DNA of 64,000 nt from Eleginops maclovinus. Lineage: Eukaryota; Chordata; Actinopteri; Perciformes; Eleginopidae. The stretch lies in the NCBI RefSeq assembly GCF_036324505.1, contig NC_086370.1:1183259-1247258 (forward strand), in the 5' to 3' direction. A program made the translations under genes and the position numbers. The notes beneath the pieces were generated by a model. The model did not search any database. It had not been told where the DNA came from and saw nothing but the letters and a program-made list of their open reading frames with translations. Below, one piece after another: positions 57,444 to 64,000 of this stretch (within the stretch, counting starts at the first letter, position 1; every line of letters begins with the position of its first letter).

Positions 57444-57646
57444 CAGTCGATACTGGCCCACTGCTCCACATTTTGAATTGTTAATTCTGGCAAACAAGAA
57501 AGGTTGGTGGTCCACACTGGAGTTTCCATTGCTGGTGCTGCTGAATCTTCCATAGATCGTATGCGTCGGAGTCAAACTTCCGGGTTTGTGTACCCCTCAG
57601 CCTCGTTCGAGTTTCAAAATGGCCGCCAGGTGAATAGGGCGAATAG
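57444..57646 (-). repeat. right arm of the inverted repeat inside the hAT element
   Basis: Reverse complement of 56530-56738 with few differences (for example 'agtatcgactgc' for 'agtaccgactgc'). It includes the leader, ATG and first ~39 codons of the captured exon. A transcript crossing both arms would fold into a long hairpin. Confidence 0.85.
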
Positions 57647-58220
57647 ACTCTCGTTAAAAGTTGTACATGCGCAGTAGCTCCTCTTCAATACAAGAGATAG
57701 GACGATGTTGGGGCGCACCTCTCCTGCGCCCGGAGCTGAATGCAGCTGGATTTGGCGGTGGGGCTGGCGTCACAGCCTTCTGTCATAAAGTATGTGTATT
57801 ATCCATGTTATATATGATATATATTATTTAAATATATAGATATAGAGATATATCTAGAGATAGATATAGAGATAGATAGATATTTATTATATATGTATAT
57901 TGGCCATCTGTATAGTAAAATAGCACATCTGTATATTTGTTCATACTACATCTGTTTATACTATGCCAATTATTCCCACCTCTTTATACTGCCCTTATCT
58001 TTACATAATCACTCTTAAGTGCATATACTGTACATACTCTATATATCGCACTTGTTTCTCTTTGCACTTCTATCTATCTATCTATAATGTTGTTTTTGTT
58101 GTTTTCATTTATGTAAATACACTCGTTTGATACCTTAGTACATGTATGCATGCTTTTTTTTTTATATATACATTTTGGAGTTATAGCCCCCCCTGGAGAA
58201 AACTCCACCAGCCGCCACTG

Positions 58221-58985
58221 GTTCAAAGCCCCCCTTGGTTCTAGGAATTGGACAAGCACCAGGGAGTTCTTGATAAAAGCCAGGGAGTACTTGCTCACTT
58301 TGAAGATGGAGGATGGCAAACCCCTTTACCGAACAAAGAGGTCTTTTAAAATAGTGACTGTTCAATTAGTGATGCACTGACACCATTTGTAGTCGCCAAT
58401 ATCCAGTACAAATTCTTAATTATAATGAAATTATCAGAAGGAGACTGCTGATTTAGAAAATAAGGGTTTGTTTTATTCTTCGTTGGATGTATACAAGTAG
58501 TCCATTTACAAATTATTATCTAAGGTAAAACTCTACCGGTTTCAGTGCATCCCTCAAGTGCATGATATAAGTTCAATAGATGCTCTGTTCTCTTGTTTAT
58601 CTACTATCTTCTGCATCGAGTTCAGATGCTCTGTCCTCCTGTCTGCATCAAGTTCATAAGATGCTCTGTCCTGTAAGATGGTCTGTCCTGTCTGCACCAA
58701 GTTCCTGAGATGCTCTTTTCTGTCTGCGTCAAGTTCATAAAGCGGTAGGCCTACGTATTATATATTATTCATATGATACTATCTTGCTCCAATGTGTTTG
58801 CTGACTGCAAATGTGTCCTTTCCAATCCTCTTTTTTTTGCATGGTCTGCATGTTAATGTTGTGAATTAATTCAAGAAGGTTTAGTGTCCTAAAAGTAATT
58901 TGAAGGATCCTAAACCTCACACTGATTATACTTTAAGGTCAGGGATGCAGTCAGCTTTAGTCAGACTGGTTTACTACCATTTTAT
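58221..58985. other. flanking DNA with an unassigned open stretch
   Basis: A frame at about 58225-58380 (including NWTSTREFLIKAREYLLTLK) has protein-like composition and follows 'gtttaggtttag' as a possible acceptor once the hAT is removed, but I do not recognise it. 58560-58750 holds three imperfect copies of a 'gatgctctgtcctg' motif. Nothing else was seen. Confidence 0.3.
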
Positions 58986-59089
58986 ATGTGTAAAAATATT
59001 TGTATTCAAAATCGGAAATATGGATTTGTATGGTTCTTCATCTCAAGACCTCAATTATTCATAAGTATGCAGTGTCATAAATACATCTC

Positions 59090-59870
59090 TGTACAGGGTG
59101 GGGATTTCAACTGTGGTAAGACGGCCGCCATGTGCGGACGTTCGACTCCGTTGGCCAGCAAGGCGGACGAGACATCTAGCCCTATATATAACTGTTACTG
59201 TCCGTTCCCCCCCGGCTGCACATGCGCGTAATGACGTACGCGGAAACTCAACGTTTTCCTGCCAGATTTGTAGCACGCACGTCTACTTTTTACGGTACTT
59301 GACGGCAGCCAGTTAGTTTACCTAACCGGAAACAGCTGGTAGTTCACAGAAACGGTCTGTATATAGAGTGTATTGCTTGATATTGGCGCTTGGAAACAGT
59401 TTGCTATTTTCGCACATGTGCAGCCGGGGGGGTGGGAAACGGATCAGGCACTGACAGACCGCAGTGCGGAGAGAAAGATGGGAGAGGAGTTGAAGTAAAG
59501 ATGGTGAGTCTTCAACAACTGTCCGCTCCCAGCTGAGCTGCCGATACAACTGGATTTGGTGAGTTTTCACACACACCGAGGCTTTACTCTGTGTGCTCCG
59601 GCTGAAACACCGTCAGAATACTTTAACTCAACGGAAGCACGTGTTTAATTGCTTCATGTCGATATGCATGCACCGTTTTACTATGGGCTTGATCACTTCT
59701 TGTTGCAGATTTTACTGTCCTTGCCATCACAAAGCCAGCAGTGATGTGTTGTTTCCGGTCGTCTACTTGCTTTGTGTTTGTGTGGCTGCTTGTTGCCATG
59801 GTTTCCTCCTCAGGTCTGGCAGGTGATCATGGGACCGTGTATGGAAAGCCAACTGTGCCACTATTCGCCC
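59090..59870 (+). promoter_or_regulatory. CpG-rich segment, possible promoter and small spliced transcript
   Basis: This block is GC-rich, with 'atatataa' near 59187 and a CGTAATGACGTACG stretch. At 59501 an ATG sits directly before GTGAGT; a strong acceptor (TTTCCTCCTCAG) ends at 59812 and opens a frame VWQVIMGPCMES that stops near 59920. Splicing would give a product of about 36 residues that I do not recognise. It may be a transposon promoter rather than a gene. Confidence 0.22.
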
Positions 59871-60029
59871 GTTAGTTTTGCCCGTTTTTTCGAAAAACGC
59901 GCGTATATACGGGCCAGATAATGAATCTTGAAAAAGTCCTCAACCTCATAGTGTTAAATATTTTATTTCCATCTAGCTCTTGGTGTCAGTCAGCCAGAAG
60001 TAATTAAAATGATGAACTGCTATACTTAC

Positions 60030-60215
60030 TGTTGGAGGGCTTCCACCTTGCGTCCATCGACATAGCTAATGGTGAAGGGCGGCCGCCAGGAGCTCATCCC
60101 TCTGTCTCAGGTTTTGGACATATTGCAAGGAGCCCAAGAGCGAGAGCTCCTCTGTGGCCTCCTCCACTGCCTCTCTGGACCCTTCGACGTTTGTCCCATC
60201 AGCAATCTAATGTTA
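60030..60215 (-). other. unassigned open segment, possible exon
   Basis: On the - strand about 46 codons are open and rich in Glu/Leu (EAVEEATEELSLLGSLQYVQ, then RQRDELLAAALHH), ending at a TAG near 60078. It has coiled-coil character. I could not assign a family. Confidence 0.25.
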
Positions 60216-60825
60216 GAAATTTGAAAATAGAAATACAAAAATAATGGATAACATTATGCTACAATAATGATCATTTTGAACTGCCCACCCCTATAAGTTA
60301 AGCAAAAATATGTTCTAAAAGTAAGTATTTAGAGTGAGTATGCTATGGCAAATTCAAGAGTACAGACTATAAGCACACACCAGACCGAACCTTTGCACAA
60401 AACATGAACGTGAAATTAATGAATTTGAATGAAAATAAAGGATGCACTTGCGTTTTGGAGCTTGGCCTTCAGGGTGTGATCCTAAATATCCTCTATACAG
60501 GCAGAGAGAGGTTGTAGACAACATACCTGCCTGTATAGGCGCTCTGATAAAAATTGGGGCGACACCAAGCCCTGCACTAAACAGATGGGGGATAAAATAG
60601 AAAATATGGGGATATGGGGATAACAGTTCAGTTCTATGTATATTACTTGATCGTTTGGTGAAATTCTTGTATTTTTAGGGAGCACGTACAAGCAGAATAA
60701 TTGACAAGAATAACCAATTTTTATCAGCGTGCAAGGACCTTCTCAAAACAGTCTGCCTGTACCAGAAGTAGGCCTAGCAGACGACTTTCGCGTGACGTCA
60801 CGAGTGTAACTACCGGTGTTGAACC

Positions 60826-60966
60826 ATGGCTAGCAGTACTAGTGAGAGTGATTTCAGCGAAAATGTGTCTGTTTCTGCTGAACACGATGAAAGCGTCAGT
60901 GAGCTTTCTGATAATGGAAATCGCAATTTTAAACGATTAATTACTCCGTTAATTCGACCGCGATGA
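60826..60966 (+). CDS. hypothetical small acidic protein or orphan first exon
   Basis: 46 codons from a strong Kozak start (ACCATGG), preceded by a CRE-like GTGACGTCACG at 60792. The product starts MASSTSESDFSENVSVSAEH, is Ser/Glu/Asp-rich and ends ITPLIRPR. It resembles the acidic N-termini of fish transposon-associated proteins, but the family is not certain. It may be a first exon whose later exons are lost. Confidence 0.3.
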   Translation: MASSTSESDFSENVSVSAEHDESVSELSDNGNRNFKRLITPLIRPR

Positions 60967-61039
60967 TGATGGGTTGCAATGATATGTTGAAATGTGAAAT
61001 GTTATTCAGTTGTATATGTACTATTAGACTGCTAGGTGT

Positions 61040-61450
61040 GTAGTGCTGCACGTCAGTAGGCCTTTAACACCAGCAGCAGTAAAACAAATATCAGCAGAAG
61101 TGTGTTTATCAAGTTGTTTATTTTTTATTCACATTCATTAGTGATTCCTCCGCTTACTGCTGCTTTTAAATCCACTTTGCTGCTGCAGAGACCTGACTGC
61201 TATTTCATTTGAATAAAGGTCACTTGTCACCAGTGCGCATCGCATCCTGGGATATGGTAGACCGCGGAGGATACATCAGATGTATCCTCTAAATCCGGGA
61301 AAAGTGGGCCGCATTTGTCGGCCGCATTTGGATCATTCTTGTGTTCTTTTTTTTATTGGGACAGCCTTCTCTCGGGGGAAGTGACGCAAGCGGTCTACGA
61401 ATGCAGCCTCCAAAGGATGCGGCCGTTGAATTGAGACACAGCTAAGGTCT
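61040..61450 (+). repeat. second copy of the repeat that hosts the ISL2EU-like element (empty site)
   Basis: 61065-61213 matches 45870-45998 and 61214-61440 matches 47028-47240. At the join the sequence reads TTTGAATAAAGG with a single AT, whereas the copy at 46 kb has the 1,029-bp element between duplicated ATs. A 20-base stretch near 61195 differs between the copies. Confidence 0.82.
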
Positions 61451-61940
61451 CATGGTGGTCCACCGGGAAGGGAGGGATTTCGGCTCTCTACACACAGTGC
61501 TGTAGGTCCAGGTGTTGTTAGTTTGATACCAGATTAATTTTAATATTTCAAATAAAAGCCAATAGAATTAAGTAGCTATAATTTAGAATAAGAGTACTGT
61601 CCCCTGCACATGCAGAAAGAAATGTTTTCAAGTTGTTCTTCAACAGTTACAGCTAAATTGACTACGGTGCTTGATTAAGCTTACGTGCAACAGGTTTTTT
61701 TTTTTTTTTGCTATCTCCATACCTAAACATAGGACAAAACTGTGCATATTTAATAAACAGATTCTGTATTTTTGTGTGTAAGGGTGAAATCAGTGTCCGA
61801 ACTACGGGGGGACTCGGGGGATCCGAGACCCCCTGAAACTGACACGAGATCCCCCGAAAACATGAGCTCTGTGTCACATAAGTTAAGTTATAAGCAACAT
61901 CAATCAAATGTAGATCCTTTATGGATAATACTTGAATGTG
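61451..61940. other. intergenic DNA, nothing recognised
   Basis: AT-rich with a T15 run near 61695 and a C/G-rich patch with the 'gggggactcgggggatcc' type of near-repeat at 61805-61860. No gene seen. Confidence 0.4.
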
Positions 61941-61949
61941 CTTTCAGAA

Positions 61950-62475
61950 AAAAAAAAAAAAAAAACATGGCTCCTCCAACAATGCAACATATTATATATA
62001 CGACATAAAACAAATACAAATAGTGAAATAAATAACAGAATAGAAATAAAATAGTGCAAGAGAATGTTGCAAAGATGTGCAAGTAAATAAAAATAAATAT
62101 AGAAATAGTGCAAGAAGAGTCTATATACACGTAAATGGAATATGATATACTTAAATAGAATTCTCTTATTGTGTTTGGAATGAAACTGGGTCTTTGATAA
62201 TCGTGTGGGCTTTCTTCCTGAGTCGCTGGGAGTAGAGGTTCTCCATGGATGGCAGCTCCGTCCTGGTGATGTGCAGTTTCCACCACCCTCTGTAGAGGCG
62301 GTGCAACTGCCGCACCAGGCTGTGACGCGGCCGGTCACAGTAAATGGTAATGGGGCCGTGTTCCTCGCTCTGCGAAATCAGCTCCTTGGTTTTGCTGAAG
62401 TTTAGATGGAGGTTGTTATCCTGGAACCAAGATATCAGGGTTCTGACCTCCTTTAAGTACACCGTCTTGTCTAAC
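61950..62475 (-). pseudogene. Rex1-like LINE C-terminus and 3' UTR
   Basis: On the - strand from 62470: KEVRTLISWFQDNNLHLNFSK (end of the RT palm/thumb), then a jump to LVRQLHRLYRGWWKLH and ITRTELPSMENLYSQR, the usual C-terminal block, then an AT-rich 3' UTR with repeated 'atagtgcaag' units ending in an A-rich tract at 61950-61967. An internal deletion removed the 'LGVHIS' section. Non-functional. Confidence 0.68.
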
Positions 62476-62588
62476 CGTGATCAGGCCCTCCAGGCCAGTA
62501 GATTTTTAATGTCACTGGCCCCACTATTGTAATCACTGGCCCAGGAGCATTCGTCAAAAAATTGATTCTAATAATGAACAAAATGAAC

Positions 62589-63545
62589 AAACTACACTAC
62601 TCCCCGTTCCACAACATTAATCAGTTCTTCCTCATTTTCCTCTTCGGTTGGTTGAATTTGCCTTCCTCCTGATGACCAGTCTGTAAATCCTGGGCTTCTG
62701 ACTCTTGACCTCGACCACCACTGCAAAACAGCTCTCTTAGCATCAAAGGTATCCAGACTAGGCCCTTCAATGGTTAGGAACATGAGATGGGTGAGATTTT
62801 GGGTCGACAGTGAAGACATCCAATCGCTCTTCACTCTCCTCATGCAAGAGAAGCCTCTCGCACATACTGCGGTACTGACAGCCATTGTGAGGAAGATCTG
62901 GGCTTTTTTTGTCTTGAACTTTATCTGTAGATCATCTGTCAAATATAATGATTAGGTGTTACTGCCATAGCAGCGAGTAAGCTAAATTCAATAGAAATAT
63001 AACAAACAATTTAGCTCTTCATATCTTTCTGGAGTATTTCTAGGAGAATCTCTCTGAGGGCCCCTTTGAGCATTGTTCCCAAGATTTTATACAGCCAGTA
63101 TTCTCCCAACACCTCAGTGACTGTGGTCCCCTTACGCACCAGGATGCTTTGGTAATGGTGGCACAGAGACTCAATATGTGCTAGTCCATGGAGGACAAAG
63201 GCTTCTTTGGACACATCTGAGATGTCCAATTTCGGCCAAATACAATGCTCTCATTAGACAGCAGGTCTCCCAGACGACTCTCAATATGTTTGGCAAGCAT
63301 GTCAGCACCCATGTTTCAATTGTCAAAACTAACTTTACAAAACAGTCTGGGTTTTTCATTATTTATTATTCACTAACCAGTAAATCCCTTCCTGTCTGTA
63401 GCCAGTGTGTCTGTGGTGGTGTTGTTGAGCTCTAGCCCTCTATAGGTGCCATTCAGTGCATCAACCAACATATTCCCTTGCTGCTCCAGACACAGCTCTG
63501 AGGCTAATGAGGCAGGCCTCAATGTACTGCACTACCTCCCTTAGT
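62589..63545 (-). pseudogene. hAT transposase fragment, degraded
   Basis: On the - strand, pieces near 63450, 63359-63171, 63229-63011 and 62942-62592 carry ZNF862-like hAT sequence in several frames. The clearest is the dimerisation region: MAVSTAVCARGFSCMRRVK, then STQNLTHLMFL and FDAKRAVLQWW. Frameshifts and stops abound. The last 70 bases of the window may be its upstream continuation beyond two inserted LINE tails. Confidence 0.6.
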
Positions 63546-63555
63546 AGATGATATC

Positions 63556-63925
63556 AGCATTATTACCTTGTTAGACATATACTGTTAAGCACATACATTT
63601 ATCTTTTTATGTTATATGTTCTCGTTTATATTTGCACTGTGGGACTGCTAGAAACGGTATTTCAATGTTCTGTATGTATAACACATGTGGAAACTTTGAC
63701 AATAAAGTGGACTTTGAGTGTATACAAAAAATATGTTTCTACCTGAGTCAGATTATCCTGCTGAAAACTGTAGGTTCAGAAGCCTTGAGAAAGTCCAGTG
63801 TATCCAGCAGGAAGCGCATTTCTATTTTGAGATGTTTATATTTCAGAACTGTTTATTTGTATCCTACTCTACTCTAAAACATTTCCCAGTTTGGGATTAA
63901 TGAAGTGCATCTTATCTTATCTTAT
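63556..63925 (+). repeat. two LINE 3' ends in tandem
   Basis: 63556-63718 ends 'gacaataaagtggactttga', and 63740-63925 ends 'agtttgggattaatgaagtg' followed by (CTTAT)n. Both are typical 3' termini of fish LINEs without coding sequence. Confidence 0.5.
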
Positions 63926-64000
63926 GAAGCGGACATTGGTGTGGCTTTTGAGGTAGTGGAGGATGTTGTTTGCCCTTCCCTTCACTGCAGGTCAAGGTCG

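Larger units (their letters stand above)
56274..58220. mobile_element. non-autonomous hAT element carrying an inverted gene fragment
   Basis: Ends CAGTGGCGGCTGG / CCAGCCGCCACTG with an 8-bp duplication GTTCAAAG (56266-56273 and 58221-58228); 1,947 bp, no transposase. Inside are two arms of about 200 bases in inverted orientation (about 56530-56738 and 57444-57646), separated by about 700 bases. Each arm carries the 5' leader and start of a YqaJ-type gene exon. The right part has AT-rich (TAGA)n-like DNA (57820-57890). Confidence 0.9.

Overview
The window is nuclear DNA of a teleost fish, most likely a percomorph, although the species cannot be fixed from sequence alone. The reasons are intron-containing vertebrate genes, long CA/GT microsatellites, and a repeat set typical of fish: Rex1/CR1-like LINEs with FSDD-type reverse transcriptases, hAT, Tc1, BEL/Pao, Gmr1-type gypsy, ISL2EU-like and Harbinger elements. 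No bacterial features are present.

Host genes lie in the left third. tlx1 (TLX-family homeobox factor; exons 9812-10259, 11178 or 11214-11415, 12217-12427) and sdhaf4 (succinate dehydrogenase assembly factor 4; exons 15686-15743, 16165-16284, 17664-17773) are both on the + strand, about 3.3 kb apart, and look intact. The tlx1 promoter sits between two long dinucleotide tracts. Nothing suggests that the two genes work together; one is a developmental regulator and the other a mitochondrial housekeeping gene.

1-8.2 kb holds AT-rich intergenic DNA, a solo-type LTR, and a + strand LINE split by a younger - strand LINE. 18.8-21.6 kb is a complete hAT element with an unbroken 630-residue transposase. 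23.9-26.1 kb is a broken hAT with perfect 8-bp target duplications. It is followed by a truncated Tc1-like element, a 72-bp minisatellite and a satellite-like block.

29.1-45.6 kb is a transposon graveyard. In order it has a - strand endogenous retrovirus (LTR, broken env, end of integrase) carrying a small hAT insert, a third hAT, a Tc1, a gypsy element whose integrase lies upstream of its reverse transcriptase, a Harbinger fragment, a second Tc1, and a BEL/Pao element. The BEL single ORF has lost RNase H and the integrase core by an in-frame deletion.

45.6-64 kb is dominated by THAP/YqaJ-type DNA transposon pieces. A 1,029-bp element at 45999-47027 has near-perfect terminal inverted repeats, an AT target duplication, and the first exons of two convergent genes. 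A copy of its flanking repeat near 61.2 kb lacks the insert and so serves as an empty site. A THAP-type zinc-finger exon (48.75 kb) is followed by a 6.8-kb L1 (with a full-length Tc1 inside it). Next comes a hAT element (56.27-58.22 kb) that carries a captured gene start as a ~200-bp inverted repeat. The right end holds degraded LINE and hAT pieces.
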